From NCBI GenBank assembly GCA_020881915.1, contig JAJFPB010000010.1, positions 1,488,001 through 1,552,000 of the forward strand: DNA of 64,000 nt, written 5' to 3'. The position numbers and the translations under genes are program-made. The notes below the pieces were generated by a model. The model worked only from the letters and a program-made list of their open reading frames with translations, made no database searches and was not told the DNA's origin. Below are positions 47,193 through 59,263 of this stretch, in pieces (positions within the stretch are counted from its first letter, which is position 1; each line of letters starts with the position of its first letter). This DNA comes from Paramyrothecium sp. XJ0827. Its lineage: Eukaryota; Ascomycota; Sordariomycetes; Hypocreales; Stachybotryaceae.

Positions 47193-50100
47193 GGCCACTT
47201 CAGTGGGATATTGCCTTCCAACCACGGTCAACGAAAGGCCGGGGGAGAACGTAAAGATGTCGAGAAAAGGATAGTTGCCCTTCAGAACAATGAATCAGTC
47301 ACTGATCGAAGCTAGGATATCTGCTCTTACCTGGCTCGAAGCTGAGACTCGAGACGTGGCGATTGTGAACGTATATCAAGTGTAGTGCGAGCTAGGATGC
47401 GTGGGTCAGGAGAACAGGAGAAGGAATTACGTAGATGAATATGGTTAGGATGCGTTAAGCATACTTTGTACGCGATAAGGGATTGAATGGTGTTGAGAGA
47501 TTGGGGACAAGAGAGTGGTAGAGTAAATGGTGGTGCAAGTTAACAAGAACTGGACATGGGGGATACACCCGATGTAGGGCACATTGTTTACTTGAGGAGG
47601 CAGGAGCTTCCCACACTCGCCAACTGACAAGCTTCTGTCAACATTTGGTCCATGTGAGTAACAGCTACCTCGTTCTATCTACTTTATTGGAGGGATTTTG
47701 AGAACTCATCCGTCTAGAGCAAGATCCAAGGTAAGATAGTATTACTCCCATATCACACTCTCCAGTCAGCGCCCTCCAAACGAGCGTGTAGGTCATTGCA
47801 TGTCCACAGGCTCTCAACTTCTTACCAACCAACTCTCCCTAGCGAGTTCCAATAACCCCGATCATGGCTTTCCTTAGCAAATCATCCCTATCAGTGGCAC
47901 GTCGCAGTTGTGCCACTTCGGTTTTGGTCCCCCCACGTCAAGGATCGGTTGCACCCTTGGAATCGTCTGGCCATGACCAAGCGAAGAGCTGCCATGTTCG
48001 TTCTGCACGCCTTCATCGCCTTACTGATGGCACTCGGGTAGTAACTGGGGTGCACAGCCCGCCACAGGTGTTCGGGCCATATCAGAGTGGTCCGGATGGC
48101 GTGTGTATAGAGAGAAGAGAGTTACCTGCACCCTTCATGTGCGCTTATCATAGATAGCCGAGTGTAGCACACGCGAGGTCTCGTGATCTATGATTCACCG
48201 CCGCAACTACCATGTTGAGCCACTGTGCTCCCGCAATGCCGAACCTCACGAGCCACTTGCTGGCGTTGCTGGCAGCCCAGGTTTCTCATCCCAATGTGCC
48301 GCGCCACGTCGGGCCCACACACTGTCTTTCTCCTTCAGGATGTGGAGGCCAAAAAAGAAAACCTTTGATACATGAAAGGCTCCAAAAACGGGTGGGAAAT
48401 CCTTCGCGCCGTCACGCCTAGAGGGCGCAAGGGCAGGCTTGGCACGTGGCACATGTATCTTCATCTGCCGACCCTATCAGAAGACGAGAAAAGCAGCTGG
48501 CTGATTGATTCACCAGGGAAGCCACTGAGGCAGAGGCAGAGGCTGGCCAACAAGAGACAACTGCTCCCATGCACCCCACAATTGGCATCATACCTAGTCC
48601 GGAAACAGAGCCGACGGAAGTCGTTCGACATGAATAACACGACTACATATTGTGAGACCCATGAGTAGAGAAGAACGTTTCGCATCGTCTCATCTCCAGG
48701 AGAGCCTCGTCCTTGGCAAAAATCGTTTGGGCGCGAACACATGATTGGGTTTGCACGATCGAATATGCCTTTCCTCGTCTTGGGGGTGGCACAAAGGCTT
48801 AGGTTGCTCATTGAAACCATGTTCCATGTCGGCTAAATTCTGCCGTCTTCACCACGGAAATCCCTGACAGTTCGCGCACCGCTCTACAGAGTACCTACGT
48901 AGGACTACGCCCTGCATGTTGGTCCTAGTTGTCCTGTACGGCATATTGCAAAATCGCCAATCGACGTGCCCAGGCTACGCCCGTTTTGGGATAGTTCATG
49001 ATCCTTTGCTTCCTCCATTCCATTTTACGGCTCTTTGTGTTTTCTCTGCCTTCTCAGGTTACGCAGTCGGTGCTCCAAGGCAGATTACCTCGGGTAAAAC
49101 ATGCTGACTGTATATCCGTAGCAAAACCGCGACGCACCACAAAGCTTGTCCAGCACAGAATGGCATGCAGTTTCTGGGTTCCAAAATCAAGGGCCGTTTT
49201 GGCCAATGTCTTGTCTGCTTCTGAGTCCTGTGGTGAGATCGATCGACCATTCCTTGCACTTGTGCCGATCTTCCCTTCGCCAATACACAGTCCTAGTACG
49301 ACTCGGAGATCCTGCAAGACATCCGAACCGGCTAGTGAAGGCGACCACTGCCTCGGCTCCGTGCCTAGAGCAGATTCGAGGCGGGGCGGTGTGAAGGATA
49401 GAGGGATGACATGCGACCTGTTGCGGTCATCAGGAGCAGGATCAATACAAACGGACACTGGCCATGTTGCAATGTGCGATCCTCGAAGCAGCACCGCCCA
49501 TCCCACCGCGTCCTCTACCCAATTCTACCTCTAGGCTGCTCTAACCCCAAGCGCGCCTGGGCCGATCGCATCCGCGCACACCAAGCCTAGTCGCACCGGG
49601 CCGCCAATTAAACCATCCTCCCGTACACCATCTTGGAACCGCGACTTCAGATGAACCGTGCGGGACCCGTTATAGGCTGACTAGCCGGGCACGCACCGTC
49701 CACAAGTACTGCACCTCTTGGCCCCCACCGTTCCCTAAACAGGCAACTTTCTATTTTTGCATCTGCTAGTCCCGGAAAGTCTTAATCTTCCATCGGATCG
49801 CCTAACTCCAACCTCCTCGATGCTCCGAGATAATGCCCGGGTCACCGTCCCTATTCGCATAGAGACTCCAGCAAAGGACAGGGTTCCTCCAATAGTGCGC
49901 TATTTTCCAATCACCACAGAAGCCTTCATACACTCGTTGTGCTGTAAATCCGAACCTTTCGCTCCCACTCGGCCGCCGCCCTTACATGAACTAAGGTAGG
50001 CTCTCGCAAACCTCCGGGGCCGTTAAACGATTCCATGCCAGGTACGTGATCGCACCCTGTGGAGCTACCGTCATAGCTGCTTCCCGTACCTGCTCTATGG

Positions 50101-51664
50101 CAACACCAAATCCTTGTTCCGTTGTCCAGTTTTTATTTTCCCCTCCCTCTTCTTCCAAGGATTTCGTTTTCCGCAAATCCCACACGGGCGTCTCTGCAAA
50201 GACCTTGGCGCCCGAGCGGGAGTCTGCCGAGCCGATGAGGATGCACAGCATGCGGGGACAGGTTTATTTGGCTGGCGGAAGGGCTTCAATGTAACTAAGG
50301 GATCCCAAATGAGCAAGAATAACCATCATTTTTAAGATTGTTTTCATTTCGCTTGGAGCAGCCAGTGTTCCATTGATCTTGTTCTATTCTATTTCGTCAA
50401 TGGTACCGGCCATTGACGGAGTTTGACAGGAGCCTGCGCATTCAATGCGAGGGATAATGGTACAATGTCTTGCATGGTACTTCAGAGACAAACAAAAATA
50501 GGATGATCCACTTGGGGTCAAACGGGAGAAACAGCTCTGCAGTGTAACAAGTGCGTGAAACAAAAGACAAAAGAACCAAAAACAGCAACCAGAGAGAAAA
50601 AGGGTGGCCAGATCCAGCAGACCAGTCCTCGCAAATCCCAATCCATTCCCAACGCCAGGTATTTCCCGCCTTTCCCAATTCCAATTCCCTTTGCCCAGTG
50701 GTGTTGATGTCCTGGATAGACGAAAAATGACAGATGAAAATAACAGAAACATAGTCGGCCAAGATTCATGAGATGTGTCGTTGGTATCCCCTCCTCCAAA
50801 AGTCTATGTCGAAACCCTGAACCCGAGTCGTTCAGCCAAGCCACTAGATTAGAAGCGCAACCGGGGCGTAAATCGTTCTTGCGCGTCTCAAGCAAGCGGT
50901 TAGGCAATCAACCGAGATGAATAGAAAATGTAGTGACGTCGCTCCACAGCGCAGCTGCTTCAGCTTGCTGCAATGCTCTCCCACCAAACAAAACCCATCG
51001 TAGCTGACAAGAGAATTGGAGAAAAGCATTGTCGCTGCGCACCACTGCCTCAATGGTAGATTAAAAAGGAAGAATGAAGAGAAGAAGAGAAGAGTAAGAA
51101 GAGAAGAGTAAGAAGAGAAGAGTAAGAAGAGAAGAGTAAGAAGAGAAGAGTAAGAAGAGATCGAAGGAAAAGGCGGCGCAGAAGTGAAAGCGTCATCAAG
51201 CAGACACGACCTCGGGTCATGCTGTCTGCTTGTTGAGCTGAGAGAAGAAAGAGCAAAGTGACTGCCGTCGTTTCGTCATCAACTAGCTCTTCCCATGTAC
51301 GGAACAAGCTATTTCATGACTGCCTGCAAAAGGCATTGAAACACAAAACACACATCGGTCGACGTCGACACTCGTGATATCATACTCATGTCTTCGGTAC
51401 ATTCGTTGCAAATCTCATGGCGAATAGAGTGGTGAGGGGCGTGAGGTAGTAGTGGTAAAGAAGACGGTGCAGTATGCCGCCATTTCCCGTTCAGTGTATG
51501 GCGGCGGGAGCCGAGGAGGCTAGCTGACGGCTGTGGCGCACGAGAAGAGAGGAGAGGCGCGAAGGGTTTCTCGAGTAAAGGTAGGCAACCCAGTCGTCGA
51601 ACTCGAAAGGGACCAATCGCAGGGGAGGCCATGACTGGCAAGCAAGGACCGAAGACAACACGTT
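47193..51664. other. 4.5-kb gene-poor interval upstream of the MFS gene
   Basis: It contains the MFS gene leader and promoter and the 3' flank of the microprotein gene. Open frames (for example 47864-48157 + and 48998-49534 +) show no splice support or coding-like composition. A 14-bp tandem repeat lies at 51093-51160. Confidence 0.5.
51093..51160. repeat. 14-bp tandem repeat (AGTAAGAAGAGAAG)x~5
   Basis: Nearly five perfect head-to-tail copies of a purine-only 14-mer (except one T), preceded by a related AGAAGAG-rich stretch from 51069. It lies about 0.5 kb 3' of the microprotein stop, so it may be in the 3' UTR or downstream spacer. Confidence 0.95.
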
Positions 51665-51895
51665 TCACCTGTAGCTCTTGGTTGAGTGGCCGCTGTGATA
51701 ACCTGAGTCGGAGTAGGAGTATTGCGAGGCATGCTGGGCGCCATGTGCCGAGTGAGCGCTGCAAGCATAACCAACATAGATGTGTCGCTGCTTGATGTGA
51801 TGGCCCTGGCTGCCATATGCCACGCAGCGGTCGACAGCGTGTTGATAGTAGAGGCAGCGGCAAGCCGAGTAGAGTTCCAGTAATTGGTAGCACAT
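51665..51895 (-). CDS. 76-residue Cys/His-rich conserved microprotein
   Basis: A single exon with Cys at MCYQLLELYSACRC, DRCVAYG and VGYACS, plus His at HAV, GHHIKQRHIYVG and a Ser/His/Tyr-rich tail ending STKSYR. There is no signal peptide or membrane segment. The head (ELYSACRCLYYQHAVDRC) resembles, as I remember them, short uncharacterised proteins shared by Sordariomycetes; this is recollection, not a search. The spaced cysteines and histidines could bind a metal such as zinc. It stands alone in a gene-poor interval with ample flanking sequence, which fits a tightly regulated small gene. The overlapping 194-codon open frame 51309-51893 in another phase has Arg/Leu/Pro-biased composition and is judged a shadow. 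Confidence 0.7.
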   Translation of the reverse strand: MCYQLLELYSACRCLYYQHAVDRCVAYGSQGHHIKQRHIYVGYACSAHSAHGAQHASQYSYSDSGYHSGHSTKSYR

Positions 51896-54800
51896 TTTGG
51901 CGACGTTGATATCGTTATTGGTCCGATATGTTGGAAGAGATGGTGGAGAAGGCAGGGCAGAGGGTAGGTCGCAGAAGAGGCCGCAGAAGAAACTTGCTGG
52001 GTCAAGGGCAAAGGGCGGGATGGGAACAGTGGTTGGACAAGAGGAGAAAGCGAGAGATGGGCAGGACAGCTGGACTGTATGCAGTTGGTGATGCTGCTGG
52101 TAGTGGCGACTCGGAGTTGACGGCAGTTCAGACAGCTAGGCAGGCCTTGTTTATATGTCGAGAATGTCCGCGGCGGGGCGTGGTGTGTTTTTCTACAAGA
52201 AAAACGGAAAGGCGTTGACGATGGCGGGCAAGAAAATGCAACTCAACGAAGGAAGACGATACAAAAGAGAATGGTTACAGAGGAGCTGGAAAGGCTGGAG
52301 GATTAGGCAAGCAACATTGGAGTCGGAGGACGAGGCATCGCAGCCTTATAGGACTTGAGATCTGGGTTCGTAGCCTGGAAGAGGAAGAGAGACGACGGCC
52401 GCGCAGGAACGAGGTGTGGTTACCGGCACTCCCCCCCCGGGAGGAGCGTGGAGCGTCGAGGGTCAAGGGCACGCCCGTTTCTGTGGGCTGGCTCGTCCGT
52501 CCATGCCATGGGCAGGTAGGGTACTTGGTACCTGCCTACCTTACCTTACCTCAACCCAGCAGCAGGAAACGAAGGTGAGCAGAGGTGTCCAAGGCACCAG
52601 TGACGCCAGCAAGATGCAGAGAGTCTGACTGTCCTGACAGGTGACTAAGGCTACAACGCGGCTAATGCAAGGCGTGGACTATGATGGCGCAGGGCCCGCA
52701 CGATTAGCACGGCGAGCCAAAATTGGGGGGAGGGCCAAGGGAACGATACCTGGGGACCATGTAAGGAAATAGAGGCCAAGCCAGGGTTTGGCGGGGGCCG
52801 AAAAGCGACATGAGGAGGCCCGCTGCGAAACCGCAAGCAGCCAGGTACCAGCCATCGGCAGACAATGGCGCAGCGCGAAGAGGTGTGAGAAAGAATAATA
52901 GAGTAAAATAAAAAGGTGGTGAGCGCGAGAGAGCTAGAGATTCTGGTGGGTGTGCGGTGGCCGACTGGGGGTCGGGGGGGTGTGAAGCGAAGATGGGAGT
53001 CAACCGCGAGGGTACCGTAGACAGACTACCTTGCCTAGTTCGGAGCTACTGTGGGCACGGCTGGGGGAGGGGGGGGGCACGTCAAGGATGGGATGGTTGG
53101 CGGGGGCTGCTGCTCACTGCGCAGTAGTCTATGTAGTAATGAACTGTCCGTAATAAGAAGGGCCACTTTTGCAAATCGCCCATCAGGTACCTCGTTATGC
53201 AGTGCGATGTGAAGCAGCCTACAATTAGCGGCCAATGGGTAAGATTGACGTGGCGGCGATGAGTTGATCATTGATGAAAGGGGAAAAGAATCTGGAAGAA
53301 AGGCAACATCGCACGCCTCTTCAGATGCGGCGCCGTTCATTATACTGAAGGTGAACGCAGCAAGAATTCCCGACAGAAGGGCCCCTATTTGCGTGCCTGG
53401 GCCAGGCTATTCATTGGTTGTAAGGTGATCCAAACAAGCCAGAGCAAAAATAATAAAAGCACATATATTAATAAACCCCCCGAGCGAGAGTAGGTACTAC
53501 TACCTACGTTGCCTGGGATAAGAGTAAGGTACCTAATAGGTAAGATATCAAGCGGAAGAACCACTGCTGCTTTGACCTCGTCTCCAACAATAACGGGTAA
53601 TACGGTCAACTACAATCGAACTGGGAACCGAATCGGGCGAGCCCGCATTGGTGATACAGCAGAAACAGGCACTGTCACCCACCCATCCGTCTGATTGTGG
53701 TGGGAGAGGCTAGAGATGGAATCTTCCATGCAGCAATGCAACGTCAGGGCCCAGATGGGAGCCCTTTGCTTACTGTGTAGACGTAGCCGTCTGCCCTACC
53801 GTACCTTTATGCCTGTGGGGGCTTTACATAGCGTCATCGTCCTACCTTACCCTGTATCATAGATTCCCCCCCAACTGAGGTACCTGTTCGTTGGGTGAAG
53901 CAAATGCGGCAGCGTTCTGTAATCAACCACTGTTTCAATGGAGTCATCCGCTGCAGGTCGGCAGATTGAAGAGGTCCTGCTTCAGACCCAAGGTCCCTAC
54001 CATAGCTAAGATTAGTGCATTGCCTCCTCGCTGTAGTTGCGTCGATAATGGAGATGACGGGTCGGTACGCCGTTGGATTGTACCCTAGCTTCAGATGCTT
54101 CGATGATTTGAGTGTAGTGCCATTTCCACACCTGCTCAAAGATAAGACAGTGGTACAAGATTACATCTCGTGCAGTACCTTGCCTCCACCGTACCTGCCT
54201 TACCTTAGCACTTTAGTACCTTGGTACACCCCCGACTTGCCTTCAGTCTCAATTGACCCCAACATAAACATAGCAACATGTGTCATTCTATTTCTGATGG
54301 CTTCTTCATTTGACTTTTTGCTTCCGCGGTGGAATAATGCTACATTCCATGCCTAACATCGCGATGCCTGCAGACCCGCAATGGAGTACGTGCATAGAGG
54401 GCCGCCTGCAGCGTCCAGCGCCCGGTAGCTGCAGGAGACAGATGGGCCCGTCAGATCAGGTTGCACGAGGTTTCCCGCAAGGCATATTGAGGCCACGGAA
54501 ACTCGCTTCCTGCACATACTCCAGATCAGAGCGCGACGCTGACACTCAACCCTCTCGTGGCAGTATCCTTGTTCCCGACCCCTGCCCAGCGCAAAGCTAG
54601 GATCGAATCCATGCCCTCGTCACCGGATGTTCCACTCGAACCTGCTGCCAATGGAACCACCCATCGAGCGTGGGACCCCATTTGTCCTTGCGCCTCGGCA
54701 CTTGGAGCATGCCGAATGTACTTCTTCGCGGGTTGCCAGCACGAGACATCAGGATGCTATGTCATAACCGTCTACCCGCACGCTCTAGACCGCAACCGGT

Positions 54801-57800
54801 GCATTCCGTCATCTAACATCGACTTTCTCGTCTGCAGACAACGTTCAGGGCCGACACCGAAGTTGTGCTTGTTGGACACCTCTGGCGTTGGCAGGCGGGC
54901 AGTATCCTCCTCCTCCTCCCCCAAATCCTTCATCACGACAATTCCCCACGCAAAGCCCTCTAACTGCTCGTATATGTCTGATTTGCGTCCTCCAATCTGC
55001 CTCGCCATGCCTCACCAAATTCTATCGGAGGCTCGCACACGGCCAAGCTTGCAGCATGCATCATTTGGACTTTGCTCGTTGTAATGAACACCTGTCCATG
55101 GTTGGAGTTTGACAAGTGGTCCTTCAATGGCTAACGGACCATTTCCGTACGGTTCTTCTGTTTCACTGGAAATAGAGCAGCAACCAGGAGAGGAAGCCGC
55201 ACTTTTCCGGAAAGCGTTTCTGGTCTAAACATCACCCATGAACCTGAGCAGGGGGCTGTAAGGCTGTGCCTGCACCCACTCCCCCCTCCATTCATCAATT
55301 TGACTATGCTGCAGGCGGGGACCCTAGACACCCACTTGTTTTGAGCATCTTTCCGAAAAGCAGTCTTGGTAGTGGACTAAGGCCACATACCTTACCAGTG
55401 TTGTACATGTGCCTCCACGTTTACTTTCGACGGTCAGCGTCGCGACTAGCCAGGCAGCAATTATTCAATTCGAGTGCCAAGCTAGTCTGATGGGTGATTC
55501 GGCAAACAGTGGACAGCGTCATAGCAATGCTAATACGGGACATTGCTGATTCATCTTTGTGGCTGACGTCGAATCACGAGGCCTGCCGACGGAAGGCTTG
55601 GGAACTGTCTGCCTTCTTGCAATTGTTTCGACTTGGTTGTCAGCGTTACGACTTGCGATCATGCTTTGCACGACGACTCATAGCACGTGTGTCTAAAACA
55701 TGCATCTCTTTCGCAATGCATGTCTCGATCCAAGTGGCGTCATTCGACCTATCTGAGACCATGATCGCCATGCCTGCCCTCCAACACCACTGCATCGGTA
55801 AGGCAACTAACCTTCTTGCAGAGTAGCCAGGGCCAGACTGACGGGGCCCCTCAGCAAGGGTGCTTCCGACGGAAGTGCGCCAACAAACGCCTCTGCTGGT
55901 TGAATACAAGGGTAGCGGCCAGTGCACACCACTACAGCCACATTTGGGCCTCTCGGACACAAAGCACAATATGCACACGCCCTCCTCGAGTGTGCTGAAC
56001 AGCAAGTAATCGGACCCACGGGCTACGACGTAACAAGCAATGCTGTATCTACTGCCATGTCAGTTTGATGATGTCGTCTGCAGGCCAGTGCTAAGGCAAT
56101 TAAGAATGGCTCGGTGGACATAGTCATCGCTCACCACCACCGTTACCTTGAAAAGCATCAATACTTCATTGATTGTTCAATGTTAGCAAAGACATGCATG
56201 CCAATAACCCTGCTGAACTCGTCTGAGGGGGGTGAGCGTTGCCTATCCTCGAAATAGGTAGTTGGCGGTCCGCATGGCACACTGGATGCGGTGAAATGAC
56301 CGTCACACTACTTCGTCTATACCACATACCTTATGATGTTGCTAGTTCCATACGAGCCAAGCGCACATGATCACCAAAAGAGTCATACAGACATGCATTT
56401 GAGTTGTGCCTCGACGTCCCAAACAGCAATCCTGGAGCAGTCCGGGCATCAAATCGAACCGTGCCCGGCCCTTACTTGATTAGGTCTAAGCGTTCCGGCC
56501 CGTTCGGTAGCCCCCGGATGGATTGAAGACACATTCGCTGTCAAGACAAATGCTGGCTTGAGAAATTATTCTGAGATGGACCATCACATCACTTTGCTAC
56601 GAGGCAGAATCTTTAACATGGCTAATGCTATCGCGAACGAATTGTTTCGTGAAGAGCCGGGAGCTGCAACACCGATATGGTCGTATTTTCCGAGCTTGTG
56701 GGAGAAGCTCAGGAACTCGCAGGCATGCTTGCCTGCGGCCATTGATGCGGAATGTAGTTGCCTAGAGTTTGCCCAGGCCATGGAACAGCGAAGCGCTCAT
56801 GAATCCATCAGACAATGACCTCATGCTCACGGCGAAGCCAATACTACTACTAGGGCGCTTTTGCTGTCTTCAGCCTCGCACTCCCCACAAATACCCTGGT
56901 CAATGCATCGGAGGACTGCGGATGCGCCGCGATGGTACTGGAGCAGCATCAATTCACATTGTGCAAAGCTACGAAAGAGTGAGCGAAGCGTCTGGACAAC
57001 AACTTGTGACCATTGCCATTGCCAGCTTGGCGTGGTGATTCTTGGTTATCTGACAAAGATGGAATCTTGTCCCCCAAAATGTGGACGTGGAACGACAAAC
57101 AGACGGGGCATCTCCCCCCATCTCGCTGCACAGTGGACGAGATGCCTGCCCCACGCATCTTATGCAGCCATGACCAGCCCCACAGACTGCGCCTCTCCCC
57201 GTGGCTTGCTGGACCCGCTCCGAATGCCTCCGCCTCCGGAGTCCCCGGTGCATCGGCAGGTCTAACGAATCTGACGATGATCTGAATATTTGGGGATGGG
57301 GACCTTTGCTTAACGTCTGCTTGACAGCAAACGGCGCTCCGTCATCCTGATCCTCACGTCAACTCACCGCACACCAGATGATACAGCTAAGCGTCCCCAC
57401 AATGCCTGGTTCACGGTAGGCGCTTGCTTCGGGCACCTTCGAACTTCTCGTGTTCAGTTCGTCCCATGTCGAGAAGCTCGAACGGCTATCTGCAGCTTTG
57501 CATCCGGCCCGCACGGCCTACAGGCCAAGCTTTTCAGGCAACCACTTCGAAAAGCAACACGGATTGTTGGCCGATTATCCTGCGGCCGGGTCTGCCGGTA
57601 TACTCTCTATTTGTGATTGATCTTCGACTTGCCACCACATCGCTCCTTTGTCAATGCCGAGCCCCGCTGGAATCGTCGCTCCATCTTGATCGTCTTGATC
57701 GGCTCATGAAGGATTGCTGGTGTTGTGTGTTGTGCAGTGCCATTGTTCCGGGCAAACTCCACCCCTCCCTGCTCATGGCCCAGTCCCCGAAGCTCGCCGT

Positions 57801-59263
57801 TCCCTCTTCCTGTCAGATGTGCAAAGATCCACGATCAGACAAGCGCCGCCCGCTCGCCCGGCGTCCCACGCTATAACTCTCCACCACCGAAACATATCTC
57901 CCCTTGTGGCTGGTAAGATATCGTTCTCCTCCGAACGCTCGCGCTTCGCACTCCAGCCGCACAGCAACCCCCCTCCTTGTTAGCCACAGCAGACAATGCC
58001 TGCCACACGCCCCCTCCCTTCTCTTTGTCAATCACGTACCGGTTTTTGCCCGCCCTGTCTCACACGGTTCCGTCATTTTGGCTCCTGGGGCTGATATCCC
58101 CGAACGCTGGGACGCGGCCGGGGCCTACGTCCCTGGCGTTGTCCACGATCCCATACTAGTTGATCACCCCATGTCAATTTTCGGCGCCATGCTGCAGAGA
58201 AGCCTGTCCAACTTCCGTTAGTAGCGGCCGCCGGGGCCTCATCCTGTTCCTCCCCCCTGTACTCACCACCAAAACCCAACGGTTTCCGTGGCTTTTCCCT
58301 TCCCGTTCTTTTTTTTCTTTCTTTTGTGTGCTTATTGTGCACCGGCACACTTCTCGCTAAATCGCCCGGGACCCGAACCCTACTCTATTACCCTTCTGGC
58401 TCTCCCGCATGCGCCTAATATGGAGTTGTCCGCGGCTACTGCATGGCTCTCCAGCTGTTCAGGGATACCTTTGTGCGTCTACACTAAAAGGAAGGGGAGG
58501 CCTCAAGGAGAAATAAGCGCACCGGCCTCACACGTGAATGCTATCGTAACGACAAGTGTTGAACGCCTTGCATTGCAGGGTCGCAATTAAACTGCTTTCG
58601 TTGCATTAGGGTGGTCCTTCCTTTTCCAAAGAGGATTGTCTATGAGAGCTCCCTATCAGAAAAACTAAAGTCCTTTTCCACATCGTCGTCTAGGTAGGCA
58701 AACACCTCATTATGCCTGACCGCCGCCCCCAAATAACTCCTCTGCTCGATTCCTCCGAAAGCCACCGCTCAGCCTCCCCGCGGTCCGAATGATATACATG
58801 TCCCTTCAATATGATATGTGTCCGATTCCTTGGTGTAGTTTTCAACATTACCCAAGGTACTTTGTGCTTTGAAACAGCATGAGTCAACAGAAATCAGACC
58901 CCCCTTCGCTTGCCTCGTGACACCACACAACTGCGCCTTGTGTAGGTGCTTCCCGGAGCCGTCGTGTGACGCATAGATACACAGGCCGTCCTCTTGGTGT
59001 GCAGGCAGCAGGAATGAAATGAAAGATCTCCAGAAGGGGGGGGTTCAACGCCCGAATGATGCGTCCGGTAAGGCTATCTCCTAAACATCCACGCGTACGA
59101 TTCGAAAGGCAGCATTCTTGTTTGTGTTTTGCGAAAAATCCATCATGCGCACGCAATGCTTGCTAAGCAAATGTCCGACAGTCCCATCATCATGCCAAGA
59201 AGAATGCTAAACCACCCCCAACTCCTAAGGCTGTTTATGCCATGCCGTGTATATTAACGGGAT
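51896..59263. other. 7.4-kb gene-poor interval with TACCT-rich islands
   Basis: No multi-exon gene could be built here. TACCT/AGGTA-rich patches lie at about 52510-52560, 53490-53545, 53840-53885 and 54176-54232. One open stretch, ~56480-56818 (+), has a somewhat protein-like composition (see findings). No tRNA, 5S rRNA or transposase signature was seen. Confidence 0.5.

Noticed and set aside
51309..51893. 194-codon minus-strand open frame
   Set aside because: It overlaps the microprotein in another phase and is Leu/Arg/Pro-biased with no recognisable domain.
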